Shown here piece by piece: positions 11,286-24,729 of a stretch of DNA of 64,000 nucleotides. The notes below the pieces were generated by a model that did not search any database, was not told the DNA's origin, and saw nothing but the letters and a program-made list of their open reading frames with translations. The position numbers were made by a program, and so were the translations under genes. Positions within the stretch are counted from its first letter, which is position 1, and each line of letters starts with the position of its first letter. The stretch comes from Lineus longissimus (lineage: Eukaryota; Nemertea; Pilidiophora; Heteronemertea; Lineidae): assembly GCF_910592395.1 (NCBI RefSeq), contig NC_088318.1:3968001-4032000 (forward strand). Reading direction: 5' to 3'.

Positions 11286-12310
11286 GACGTACAACAAAGT
11301 TCTGAAAGAGATACACCTGACTTCTTGTCCTTTCACTTGATCCTGCCCTCACAAGAGCTAGTTCCCTAGGAGCCCATAGCAGAAGGAAGGGACTCCGCAA
11401 CACAACAAAATAATCTCTCATCTGTGGGTAAAACCGGTAATCGCTGGTTTGATATTGTTACAAATCTCTGCGTTCACCAATTTTTGTTGCAGTCACCTGT
11501 GATGACTGCATCAAACAGCGATTTTTGTCACATGCGATTAAAACACACCCAGTATAAAATGTACACATGTACCTCAGGTTTATTTTTGATAATCTTGGTT
11601 GGTTGCAAAGCAATGTTTTCAAAATTTTTGCCATTTGCTTCAAAAAACCATGTGACACTTCAACCTTAGGCTAAGGACAGAATATAGTCACGACAACTTC
11701 ATGATAAAGATGTTGAAACATCATTTCCCAAGTCTTCGGCAAAAATACTATTTCGCAAATGTCACAATATCATGTGAATGGCACAACTGAAGTGCCTGTA
11801 GGCCTAGTATGCCTCTTATGATGAGGCCAGCTTATAACTTGAACCATACAGGATGCAGATATTCCCAAAGTTTGTCTTGCATCCGCTTATCCATTTGTCT
11901 GCCACAGATTCTTATTTTCTTTCATCAGCGTTTCTGAATACAAATTGTCCATAAACCGCCTGACTTACTTTTGCCAACTTTCTAAATCCTGGTATTATGC
12001 CTTCGCAAGATAAGGACTAAGCTGCTGCAATATATTTTAGTATATCTGAACTTGTTGCGAGTAATTATCTCAATATCTAATCATCTTTGAACAGAAGTCT
12101 GGTATGACAATGCTACATGCAGGCTGTTGTATTCTTCCTCCGATTGATGAAAATATGCTCCATTCTGCTTCCTCTCTACACCAAGCCCGGTAACTTTCTC
12201 CCCACTCACACAATTTCTGTCCAAGTGAGCGCCCAGAGCATTATCAATTTTGTTCATCAAGATGCTTAGTAAAGAATGCCTGCAATTGTGCCATCTCATC
12301 AAATACATGT

Positions 12311-12436
12311 CATGGGGTGATATGAATAAAGACTAGCAAATGCTTTTTTCTAAATCTCCATGTACATTTACACTAGGCCTTCCTGTACAAAACCGGAGTA
12401 AAAGCATTTGCTAGTCTTTATTCATATCACCCCATG
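12311..12436. mobile_element. hairpin MITE with 37-bp perfect arms
   Basis: The arm at 12311-12347 (CATGGGGTGATATGAATAAA...) is the exact reverse complement of 12400-12436, with a 52-nt loop. A second, partly truncated copy is at 39372-39470. The perfect arms suggest a young insertion. Confidence 0.85.
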
Positions 12437-13464
12437 GTGTATGTTCACATCCAAGCTAGCTTTTTACATACTGAACTTCCAGTGGTAGGCCTATTGCTAA
12501 GATGGCTTTTTTTCCTGTTTGTTCAAATCTTTGCTCGCAGGAGTAAAAGACCTTATGATACAAACCAAAATAGTTGAATCACACCCAACATATTGCCCGT
12601 GGTTATCAGAGAGCTGTAAAATGAAATGGTCCAGGGACCATGTGCTCACCTCAGGTACCGGTAATGTAATGCATGTCATTTGCAGTGGATATGGGGAGAA
12701 CAGTTTCTGGCTAGTTTCACCAGTTTTGATTCCATTGAAGAATATTATTCTTCTCGGCTCAATGGCACAAAAGAAAATTACCGGTTCCATCTAAGTATAG
12801 TATTTTGGTTATAAAGTTGACTGAATTTCAGGGTTATTGAAGAGTGTACATGTCACATGGAAATTGGTTGACATCTGTTGAACAGTTTAGGAGTAATAGG
12901 ACTTTGTTGGATTTCCAAGATGGCGGCCTAGCGGCCATATTTGTCATGGGATTTGACTGAAAATGGGGAGTCACAACAGTTCCTGACCATTTTTACAGTT
13001 GTGAGCATTGGTCAGCATTTTGAGCCCACTCCTGGCCAGTCTGAATATCTTGTCTTGGTCACAATCATTATCAAGAACTCTGTTGAAATTTGAGACTCCA
13101 TCCCAGGGGCTCGGGAGCAATATACTGTGGACAATGGCACACTAGTTCTCTTACAAGAAGGACGAGTCTATTGACTATTATGTTATTTGTTATGTTGGGC
13201 TAGCAAGTGTACATCCTAATGCAGCAGAGTCAGAACAAGTCCACTTCTCTTGGAAGAATGGAAAGGACCACCCGATGTAACACTTTTAGAGGTCAACAGA
13301 CTTTTTGTTATAATAGAACAAGTCTACCATTGTCCACACTGTAGTGGAGGAGCAATCAATTGATGTACTAGGTCCAGTTCACTAGGTCCATCATTTGCAA
13401 CCTTTGGTAAGTCACTTCACTTTGATTCCAATGTCCTTTGAAATATGTAAAGCTGTGTTTCCTT

Positions 13465-13690
13465 GTATCGGTGTGGTGTCTATGCCAGGCATCCCGACCC
13501 GCAGGCCATTATCTCTAGAGAGTGATGCCAGGGCAAGGACAAGACACCAAAAGTCAATAGTTTAGGGTCTTGGTTACGTAACAGAGGTGACCTGATTGTC
13601 ACCACCTGGGTTGGCCATCCTACGTTTGGTGCCCAGCTAGCTCAAGCACCAAGAAGACACTGAGCACTCCTGATAAAGAAGAAGAAAGCA
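13465..13690 (+). repeat. SINE-like dispersed repeat with GAA-rich tail, copy 2 (divergent)
   Basis: It starts with 'GGTGTGGTGTCTATGCCAGG' and ends with 'GATAAAGAAGAAGAAAGC', the same start and tail as the repeats near 1755 and 52895; the middle differs. Confidence 0.5.
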
Positions 13691-14006
13691 TTCTGTCCTT
13701 TAGAACTTACAGTTTATTCATAACATTTTCATAAGCCCGAAACACAAGCTGGAGGTAGAACAAGTCACTCGGTGCAATGTTAGCGTAATACAATATTGCT
13801 AATACTAGTAGTAGATGATGTTGAACATACAGTTAATATTAACCTGAGAAAAACAAAAATATGCTAAATAAGAACCAATTCTAAGTTAATCTGTTTCTTG
13901 CCAACCTGAATGTTTTCCAGTGGTCAGTTTCACAAAACAATTGTTGGCATAATCTTACACTGACATTTTCTCCTTGGTGCAGCACGCCTGGTGATACTGG
14001 ACATTT

Positions 14007-14245
14007 ATGTAAACTCAGGACATGTCTTGTCCTCTTTGAAAGTCGCAGTGGTGCCTGGCCATTTTACAGTAAGGCTATTGGCGAAACGGGGCCCTGGTCA
14101 AGTTGATCTCACCCTGCTTTCATTGGACTTGTATGTAAACTCAGGACATGTCTTGTCCTCTTTGAAAGTCGCAGTGGCACCTGGCCAAGTTTACAGTAAC
14201 GCTATTGGTGAAAGAGGGCTCTAGTCAAGTTGATCTCACCCTGCT
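14007..14245 (+). repeat. two-copy tandem duplication, 126-bp period
   Basis: 'ATGTAAACTCAGGACATGTC' at 14007 recurs at 14133, and similarity continues through 'CAAGTTGATCTCACCCTGCTT'. The period is a multiple of three, so the frame stays open across both copies, but the peptide resembles nothing I know. Confidence 0.8.
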
Positions 14246-15595
14246 TGCATTGTGTTTTCGTCCGTGTTTTTTTTACACCAATCTCCAGGAAATACGCCTA
14301 TTGCCTAGTTGAGAACGAATAACAACTTTCAGAGTGTAGCAGACTAGATTTGGCCACTGTGAGGCAGGGCTGTACATAGTGCACATGGGCACCAAGATAA
14401 GGCACCACTGTACACAGTTCTCTTTAGTTGGGGATATACTAGGTGTACAATTGTGTTCTCATTCAAAAACTTCAAATTAACAAACAAATATAAAATAAAA
14501 GAATCTATTGTCAATTGTTGATAATTCTGATGACAAGAAACAGACTAACTTGTTTGGCCAAAAGTGTTTTTCACTCGAACTAGAAGAACCAGGACGGCTG
14601 TACACACTGTACAACATTGTCCAGGTTATAGCATTCTAGTTGCCATGAAATACACTGATGAATATGCAGCAACTGCTAAAATGATACAGTTTTTCACACT
14701 TAGTAAAAGAAATCGTGGCACCTGGTGCCTTTTAAATGAACTGGCCGAGAACCAGATGTGTTGTCAAGGAAATTATTTCGGACCTATTTTTTGGATTTGA
14801 GGTATAAATCGACATGTGAATTGCAGTTTGACTGGCCCCACAAAAACTATTTAATAATATAATTTACAATACCAGTACATTATGATTATGATTTACTGAA
14901 TTATGATAAATGCATGCAAATTTTAACAAAATCATTTATTCATTGATATAAGTTGAAAGGGGCCAGTCATCTGCAAGTCACTGATATCATTCCTTGGCAA
15001 AACCTTTTTTAAACGTGGTTAATTTAAATTGTTGACTACATTCGACACAGTGAGCACTTCATAAGCTCCACAAATTATCATATAATATACTTCTAAAACC
15101 ATTTAACCCTAGACCAAAATTTATCAGCTAGGAAATTAGCTTCTGGGACTGTTGACAAAGTTGCCAAATTCAGTGACCCATGTTTCAATTTTCAATCCTT
15201 TCTGCACAATTTGCTGTCCCTTTAAAGGAAAGCACAGCAAATAAGAGGGTTCACATGCAGTATATGATCTAGGAGAGACACAATACGTGGGTACATCAAC
15301 TATAGAGCGCGGAATCTGAGATGTTTCAATAATTTTAGACATTTGTTACCTGTATGATACTGCAAAGGTGAAAATACACCTTTACAAATAAAATTTGTAT
15401 GCGGTGGGTGTTGTCAATAGGTTTTAAAAGGAACGACATGAAGCAATTAGCTTCATTGTCGCTTAATATTTTCAACCCCTACGCTGTTTGTTCAAAATTT
15501 GAGACATCCTCGTGACTAACAAATGCCAGACAGGTGTTCTGATTACAAAGGTTAAATATAATAGAAACGACCTATTTGAGACCAACATTATACTT

Positions 15596-15653
15596 TCCTC
15601 AATAGAGAGGGCATCCGGCTAACAGAGGTGTCCACTAATGGAGGTGTCCACTG
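15596..15653. mobile_element. fragment of pogo/Tc1-type MITE
   Basis: It ends GTGTCCACTG followed by TA and contains 'AATAGAGAGG' and 'ACAGAGGTGTCCACTAATGG', matching the right end of the element at 46550-46727. Confidence 0.6.
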
Positions 15654-18150
15654 TACTGGTATTCCATTATATAGGTAATTTTTTTCCATGTCAAGTTCAG
15701 TTACTGTACAGCGGCAATGTTTAAGTTCTATTTAAAAACAATTTCTCAAAACAATCATGGCTTAGGATTCAAGATTTCAAAAAGAAGAAGCAGCTCAAAG
15801 AATTTTGTTCATTTTCAAAAGCTACACACTTTGACAAAGCGTTGTTCACCCCCTGCAACAATGACCGGCCAATGAAGAATGATAACATTGGAAAGACGAC
15901 GATTTATAATCAAACGCTCGATCAAAGTACATGTAATTCTATTTGATAGAATCAGGTGGCCGGTCATGTTCCTAGCTGGCACCATGAAAATAGTTTTTCA
16001 CAAAATTTTTCACGAACTAAAATCGTCATAAACAACATAGGGGACCTGGTAAAATTGAATTGTTTCATCCACTCCAAGGGACCTGTCACTTTCGTCCAAG
16101 GTTTTAAAGACTGGAAGGACAACATTTTATACTCAGTATCAGACAACAGTTGGACAAACACCCATTGCTAGTTAGTAATCAGAACAGAAACATTACAAGT
16201 TACCACTCGTTCTACATCAGGTACATTTAGAGGCCAAATTTAAGAGTAAGCTTTCAGTGCAGGTGTTGGGTCAAAATTGCCAAAAATATCAAATATCATT
16301 GCTGTGCAATTTAGCTTTGGAAAAGCGTTATGGAGCTGTGTCAAACATGCTGAACTACACCTCAAAAGCGACAAAGCAACTACCTTAATCGCTCTGCATT
16401 GACACATTTTAGCTGTGATGTTCATTTGACTTTTAAGAGGACCGCACCCACAACAATAAGCTGGAATCAGAACTCAACATGGGCAACCACATCCCGATAG
16501 ATTGATGAAAATGTGATCGAATCACCGAATGAGATGATAAAAACGTAAATCAACAATCAAATCTATTAAAATTTGAAAATTATAACTGACAAGGATAATG
16601 CGATATAAAATTTTGAGATTTACACTACAGAAAGTGAGACATACACAACTACCACACGAAATCCAAGACCATATTTTACTAATTTTACACTTACAGATTC
16701 CAACAAACTAAATAGATCTCCTTCAAAAAAATATAATACTCTGAATCACATGCATGGTAAAGGGTTCCCTTAATTTGGTGACATTCTAATTTTTGAAATC
16801 TCAAAAATTGCTCAAATCCAACAATGAAGAATACACTCAATTATCTTTGCCGTAAAAATTACCAAGAATGAAAGAAAACACAGTATCTTTTCACGAATTC
16901 CCAAAGTCAACTGATTGGGGAAAGTTGGATGCCGTGTCTTATACACCTAGCTTGTGATTTAGAGTACATCATGATACAGGACTGGATTTCACCTACCAAC
17001 ATCTCACTTCTAAAGGGTTCTTTTCCCAAATCTCATCTTGACCTTGACAAACCATCCCGGGCTGCACAGAGGTAATCAGTGTGAAGCAAGCAAAAAGCAG
17101 CATCACATGAAACCAATCAAAATTTGCAACACTGAGTTTTTTTGCCTTCAGCAGAATGCTAATGTTGGTACCTTTAGTATCGTCAAGGTTGACTGACCCA
17201 TAAAGTCTTTGACATATTGTTACAAAGTAAGACTGCATGCTTCTCGGAAATTAGTGATGCAAGCCACTGGGAGCCTGGACACATCATCACCAGCAGCAGT
17301 ATGTACACTGCTGTCAGAAGTCATGCCGTACATCCGAGACTGAGAGCAACATTTTGTACTGTTAGTCAGAAACCGGAGGTTACGGCATTTCATCAACTGG
17401 CTCAATTGTCCATCAATTCAGCAAGACTTCACAGAACAATGAATTCATTGCAGAGGCAACTTCTCAATCTTCCCACATCAGGACTTTGGATTGCCTCTGA
17501 AATACACTCACACCTGTGGGAATGTATTTCAGAAACGACCCCAAAGGTCTGCTACATGGGAGGATGACTTACTAACTTTTCCAGAGCCTAAAGCAGAGAA
17601 ACCCGTTCTCTAGATTTGCACATTCATAGACCCAAACCAAGATGGGAGTGAGAGGAGGACCCTGTGTTACACATTCGATCTATGTCTAAAAAGACTACAC
17701 CAGAGCGTTCTAAAGGTCTACACACACAAGATACACAATATTATTTACATATAATGATGCACTATACTGGAAACATAAGCAGACACCCGTATACTCCTTT
17801 GAAAAATAATAAAATGTCCTGCACGTATTTGGCAAGCAAAGAGGGGAAGGCACGAAACAGCATTACTGGTACTTCTGACAAGTATGAGGATGCTCCACGA
17901 CACCCAAAAATCTCCTCTTAGAGACGGAGATCCTCCGGCACAAAATAAACGACAATGTGCTGGGAAAAATGACAGCACATCGATGGAAATTCCTTCTTTT
18001 AATTGGGAGGAGGAAAAATGTTCCCAATTGACAAATATTTTCAATACAGACAACAATCTGTGGCATGCACCTTCTTCTGCGTTTGTCTTTTCCAAAGACG
18101 GCAACTGAGAGTTTGACCCTGTAACACTGGCAACATGATTCTTGAAATGA

Positions 18151-18187
18151 CAAGGTCAAGGTCAAGATCAATGTCAAGGTCAAGACC
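18151..18187 (+). promoter_or_regulatory. cluster of TCAAGGTCA nuclear-receptor-type half sites
   Basis: TCAAGGTCA occurs at 18156-18164 and 18174-18182, preceded by a further CAAGGTCA at 18151. This nonamer is the extended half site bound by NR5A (FTZ-F1/SF-1) and ERR receptors. The array could equally be a degenerate hexamer microsatellite; no gene is placed beside it. Confidence 0.3.
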
Positions 18188-21100
18188 AGGATGATGGTGG
18201 ATAGGATAAAGCACTGACCAGAAATGAAAAAGGCGCCAACCAAACTGAGCAATCAGTAGATTTGGTGGGTTTTAGATCAGAAATACGCGGAAGCTTCGTT
18301 TGTTTCAAAATATCCAGTCAGATTCATGTTCAATCACCATATCGCCAGAGCCATAGCAAGCATTTGAGTTTCACCCAAAAAAGCACATGGTTTATCAAAA
18401 CAGGGAGCGACTTATTTTTCACACATGATTAATGACTAGAAGAATTACCAGTAATTCTCCTGTTTTATAACAAATACCTAATGCTGCCTTGCAGTTCGCC
18501 AACTGACCAGAAAAGAAATGCGTTCATTTTTTAATCAGTCATATTTATGGCACCAAACAATCTGGTGCAATGAGTGTATGTCATCAATTTTTATGTGAAA
18601 ATAAAGTTGACCAAACTTCCACTTTGTGAATTTTAGACATCAAGTCTGTTGGTTCTGAGTACCGTTCAACAAAAAAAGTGCACAAGAAGACCCTGAAGTA
18701 CAACATATTGCTTTGCAAAGTAGCCCTGAGTTACAATGCTTTTTCAAAGCTGATGATAAAACAAAAAAACCACAATCATAACACACTTTCCTTTCAGTTT
18801 TTTAGTATACGGCAGGATAATTACTCCTCAAACCTGTCAGAAGTACACCACCACCACCATGACCGGTAATCTCGAGTCCTCCTCGCGCTGCTGCAGGCAG
18901 GGGACAATCAAATCACCAATGTAATGCTTGTTTTGCGCATTCCCAAAAAACAGCTCAACCTTTCTGAAAGCTGTAAGAATGAAAATGAAGAAATTTCTCA
19001 CGATTCTGAATGAAAATTCAACACAACAATAATTCTCTTCTGGAAACTGATCCTAAATTTTGTTATCATCAGACTGGTTGCAAGTTTAGATCTTTTGAAC
19101 AAAAAAAACTTTACACAATTTTATCATAGCATTCCAAAAGTCTCCAGCAGATTATTTTCAGTTGCCTAATTTTCTTGGACAGCTGAACTGGGAGTTTTAA
19201 GAAATTCTTCTTCATTTTCATTTCAAGTCTTCAAATAGAAAAGTGCCAAGCTTTCTAGATTCACTTGAGCAAAAGCATATTCACAATACACAGTCAACAG
19301 TCAGCAGTTTTATAGACAGTAGTTATACACAAGATGCAAAGCTACAAAAATGTACCTTTTTTTGTTGTTTTTTTACTAAACGACGAGGCAATGATATTCG
19401 TCATTTCTTCTCCACAACATTGATATCTAAAGAGAGGTAAAATTGTCCTCTTTTGAGGTAAGTAAGTTTACATACACCCGTATATATTCAAAGTCTGCAT
19501 AAAATAAATGTGGCAAAAGTTTGCTTTCTCTGAGGACCTTTTCAAGCTGTTCTTTCTTCAAGATTTTTTCTCTGGTACAATTTTGAATTGAATTTGTTTT
19601 CAACTGACGCCTCGAAAAACAAAATATGGTCGTGCCCTCTATCCATATGAGGCAAACCACCCAATAATGTGCTCAAATCAAATTCTCAGATACTGGGAGA
19701 GACACCTTTTGGTCACTCGTCAAACATTAATCTGGCCCACCTGGCTCACGCCTGATACTAAACCTACAAGCAACTCCAACGAAGATGAAGAAGTGAACAG
19801 AAATCCAAGGTCTGAGAAATATCAAGCAAACTTTTCAACCGTCGGACCAAACATTATTGCCTCGTCATTACATATACCTTTGAGGCTATAACTGCAAGCA
19901 GAAACTGGGGGGAAAGAGTTACACAACAATATCACGCAAATGTGTTTCACACATACTTTATGTGAAAGACTCGCCGTTATTCTTGCTAAAAGGCTGTCAC
20001 AGAGTTACTCGTACAACCGATACTACATCTCAATTATATCACTCAGATTGATAGAACTATATATAATGGAAGGTTTAATACTGCAAACACTAGTCTAATT
20101 CAGGACAGCTTCAGTTGAGAAGAAATCACAGGGGGAAATTCTGATGCACCTGATCCCTGCTAGCACCTGAACACCTGCTAGCACAGTGCTAAATACTGCT
20201 AAAGGATTCTTACAACTATAAATCGGCTCTCCATCTCATAAATATATTTTTCACATGAAATAGATAGTTCGAAACAGAGATAAAGACAAAAAGGCTGTAC
20301 ATTTTGCCATGATAACAGATGATTCAGTTGACAAAGGTTATACCGCAAATGGCCAAACCTGAAATAGACTTGACGTCTTTCAACAAGCTTTTAATCCAAT
20401 GCAATCTTTATATTAGACAACAATGCACTGTCAAGATGCAAGATTGTACTATCCTGAGATTCCGCCCTTTTCACTCTTTCCTCCATTGAATCTGGACCAG
20501 TCAATACAAGTACCGATTAGCTGGCCACTTTCACGCGAAACAATTTAGCTAGCAATAGGATTCATTGGGTCTTTCTCTCATGTAAATGACCCCTGCACGG
20601 TATGCAGAATGGATTATTACAAGCAACAGATTTTTATTTGGCGATTCTTAACAACTGTACCTGCCTGAATTCTATCTACCACCATGTATCATGAAGACAA
20701 TACGGCATAAGCATACAAAGACAATCAATTACCAAGCATAATCATTGGTGACAATTAAAACTTTGATTTCACAAGGTGACATGTCAAAACAGTGGTTGTA
20801 TATTTACTCTAGTTTCACCTATCTAAGACTGCTTAGATAATCATAAAGAAATCTACACAAGAGCCAAGCCAGAACATGTTGTAATGACCAACGGACTTAC
20901 TTGGTGTCGCCAACATGAACATTTTAAATAGGAGCGAAAGACTATTCGCATAATTTCACCTGTTCCTAGGATGATCAAAAACAGTCCTAGATTGGTGAAA
21001 CTACGGCAGAGTATCAATTACTTTTCAATTATATGACCAATAAAGAGAGAAATATATCAGTTCGAAAGAAGAAACAATTTAGTTCACACACACATATCAG

Positions 21101-24100
21101 ATATTCATATAATTTGACATCAAATATACTTCATTTTTCACAAGAAAACTAGACACAACATTGTATCTGCACCATAATAAGAAGAGATTTTATGAAAGTG
21201 TATTTGCCATCAGATTTTGTATCCCTTCATGTCATTATATCATTGTTAAAACATTCTTGTTTAAAAAACATAACCTGAAACCACAGAATACATTTGTAAG
21301 TCTAAGTGTATAATACACAACATTATAATAACATACTTTTTCTTTGCACCAAGGTTAGTTACCCTGCTTTCTATTTCAAAGAGCAGCTATGAATTTATCT
21401 CTGAAGGTGAACTCGTTGCAAAATATCTAAATAGTGAAAATGAAAACTCGCAGTAGTTATTCCATTTGATTACGATGATCATATTAACAACAAAACTGTT
21501 TTTGGGGGGGAGGGTGATTGCAATCTTGGCCAAATATACTGATGGTCATACCAGGAAGCTTGTACAACAGAAGCAGAGTAAAACTTTTTAATGGGATTTC
21601 ATAAAGGTAGGTCAAGGTCACATAGAACTGGGTCATGGTCACATAGAAACTAGGTCAAATTCTCCTAAACTAACCAACACACTACTAAAGTAAAAACCTT
21701 TTTAAGGCCCTCAATAAAAGCAACAGCATTTTAACATGATACAGTCATGTCAATGCCTTTAACAGTATTACAAAATATGGACCACATTGTTATAGCCATC
21801 CACTCTGTTTGACCACTTTAGTACAAAAGCTGAAATCTTTCTTTGAGACAGTAGTGACTGACAAAACTCAGGGAGTCACACAAATTCAAGTTTGAAGGAC
21901 TGTGTCCAAATATAATCCTGTTTTTGCATTATATGTTTCACTAATATCCAACCAAACTTGTAGATTTTTAACAATTTAAAATATGATTGGGTTTCTTAAC
22001 AAACCAATTGAATTTGCATCAAAATGGCCAAGTTTTGGATTCAGACCACATGGGTGCTAAATCATGCACCAACGGTTTCATGGTTCAACCACGGACAAAA
22101 TAAAGCCTATAGCCAATAATATTGACACACACCATGAACATTGGTTATCATTTTCAATGATGCTAATAGCAGCCTGTTTTGGGCAACTTTTAAAGCTCTC
22201 TCTATATGGCATGGGACATGGCAGTTTAAAAGAACACTCACAATTTTGTGCTTTTTTACCCTATTAAGCGAGATACATGAAATTGAAAGCAGGTCTACAT
22301 TAAGATGCAGGCAAAGTTGAACTCTGCAAGGTTTGCATGGGTTAAAATGAAAGCCTCTTTAAGGGCATCACAAGTTTACAAATTTACAAAGAGTTAAATG
22401 ATAATCATGAAAAGACGACTTTGAGTGGTTTTTTTGTCATAAATCTTAGACATGTTTGAGGTAAAATGCTTAGCTTTATATTTAAGTAAATCGTTCTAGC
22501 TGGAGACTAATGCAACTTATAAGTTGGGACCAACCAACACTGATATCTCTTAACTGAAGCTGCGACGACTCCTCTTCAATATTTTTCAGATGGGTTTTTT
22601 CCCTGACTTGCGATTAAAATAATAATTGTTTGATTTTATGAAAGCTCACTGTGATGAGAAATTTTACTTGCAGAGATTTTTATATTGCTCATTACAGCAA
22701 ATAATTATTACAACGACAACTGCAACAAAATTGCTTGTATGCAATGCACTAGAAACTGAATGGGTTTTTTTCGGGACAAGCTGTAAATAAAGAAGCGTCA
22801 TTTGGTCATCACAGTTTTAAAAGTGCAGTAGTTACCTAAGTGTACTAAAAACATGGCGGGCGATTTTGAATCGCTACCACCTGTGATCCAGTCATAAAAT
22901 GCTCCAATTGATAAAAAAATACAAAAATTAGTGAACCATGATTCAGCAGAAATATAATATAAGCAATTGGTGCGAAAAGTGAGAAGTGAAAAAAGAATAT
23001 TTGACAAGGCTTAACAAATCATGTTTTGAAGCAACCATGAACAGTGCCATTACAGATCACTGTGAGCTGAAAGGGTTAAAGCAAATAATGCCCATCGACA
23101 ACTGCAGAACATTGCACTGTGGTCTGCCTTTTTCCTGCGGCTGCAGGTTCACTGATTCTATTTTGGCAAGCTCTGCTTTACCTTATTCTGAAAATTCATA
23201 AAATATTGTCAATGAAAAATTTGTGATCTGTGAGATAAACTAAACCTGAGGTACTAAAATGTGCCAAAAAATTTGAACAGCATGTGAATGAATCAGTCGT
23301 GGCTGCCCATCGTCATTGGTCTTGAAGTTGTGCCGAGTGAAAACATTGAAATGAGATATTTTTCTGTCAATTGTCCTGGATAGATGGCACCACCATACTA
23401 TAGGCAATGTTACTTGAGAAGAACACTCATTTTTTCATTGTCAGTTCAAGTCCAAATGTATCATCTCCAGGATGGTAAACCTCATTTTTGCATTGCCTTT
23501 TTTTGGAAAATAAGTTACAAAGTTGACACTGATCAACCAGAAAACGCATTCCTCAAGCCACTTCGACTTTGGGCTGGGCTGAATACAAATTCATGGTCTT
23601 GAAATCCAAAACCAGCAAACCCACCTCTGTTCTCAACGAAGAGTTCCAAATAAGACATCTCTGACTTCCAAACATGTTGACATGAAACCCCGGGAACAGA
23701 AAACCCATAACCATGGCCTTGAACACAGAGAGTTCCAACGCTCTATAGGGTGGCCCAGAAATATTTTCCCTCACACAATGGATACACAATAGACTTCTAT
23801 TGTGCAACCGAAAATAATTCTGTGCCAGCCTGTAGTCTTAACTCCGGAAACAGAGAACCCATCTCCATTGCCTCACCAAGAATTAACTAACAAAGTTTAA
23901 CGGACCTAGAATGCAGAAACAGAAAGTACATTTCCTTTGCCTTACCAAGAGTTAAATAATCCATCCTGAGGGGGCTCCTGCTAATGTAATGTTTTGCATT
24001 GGTTGCCATGGCAAAGGGGATAGAAATGCATAACTGAAAACCCTTCATTACTCACAGTAGATTAGAATGGCCTGCATAATGGGAGGGTAGGCCAAATGGA

Positions 24101-24355
24101 GGGATCCAAAACAAGATGAGACACATAGCCCTACCTGATTCAAGCCAGAAATATCAGATATCAGAAAATCTGAACAGAGTCTATAAAGCTGTCCTACAGT
24201 CAGTGTCATCATGACCAAATTCTGACGTTTAGCAAAATAACTTTTCTTTACATGTATGACTTTTAAACAGAGTATTCTTTGGTTTGGCCTGATTGGTGCT
24301 GCCACCATGAAAAGTCTCTTAGTTATTTTGTTCTTCTTTACATGATCATTCTTTA

Positions 24356-24729
24356 GAATAGCATCCCGCGACGTTACTATTTATAGCTCACAAGGTCATT
24401 TGCATAAGATATTGTTGACGTTTTAGTCACGTGACAGTCGGACATCGACACTTATTTCTACGCATTTGAGCTTATTTCAAAGTCAATTATCTTTGACCCT
24501 GCATCTTTTTTTAGCATGAATGATACCATGGAGTCAGAGAGAGAAATATTCAGAACAATTATGTAGTATTTCCAACACTCGGACATGTGCCAGATTGAAT
24601 CTAACTGCCCTAGTTAGAAAGCCTGAATCCATTACGAAACCGCATGTTTGTCCGACATTGCCTGTAATTCAGCGATGGGGAAATAGAGGGCAGCAGCTGC
24701 AGTGACGTCATCTTCGCGGAATGCTATTG
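24356..24729. mobile_element. MITE with AATAGCAT-type inverted ends, long form
   Basis: The left end AATAGCATCCCGCGA (24357) is inverted at the right end (TCGCGGAATGCTATT, about 24714-24728). The internal 250 bp (24479-24728) are nearly identical to 44534-44784. The second copy lacks about 105 bp near the left end. No ORF. Confidence 0.8.

Larger units (their letters stand above)
14250..24350. other. 10-kb AT-rich interval with no recognised gene
   Basis: Both strands were read. No splice-bounded conserved coding segment, RNA gene or complete mobile element was identified. It contains a fragment of the pogo-type MITE (15596-15653), an AAGGTCA-type array (18151-18187), a short imperfect palindrome near 17498-17533 and weak internal repetition. 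It could hold 3' UTR or intronic sequence of an unplaced transcript. Confidence 0.5.

Noticed and set aside
17217-17567. 116-codon plus-strand frame
   Set aside because: No similarity recognised, open on the opposite strand as well and no splice or poly(A) context.
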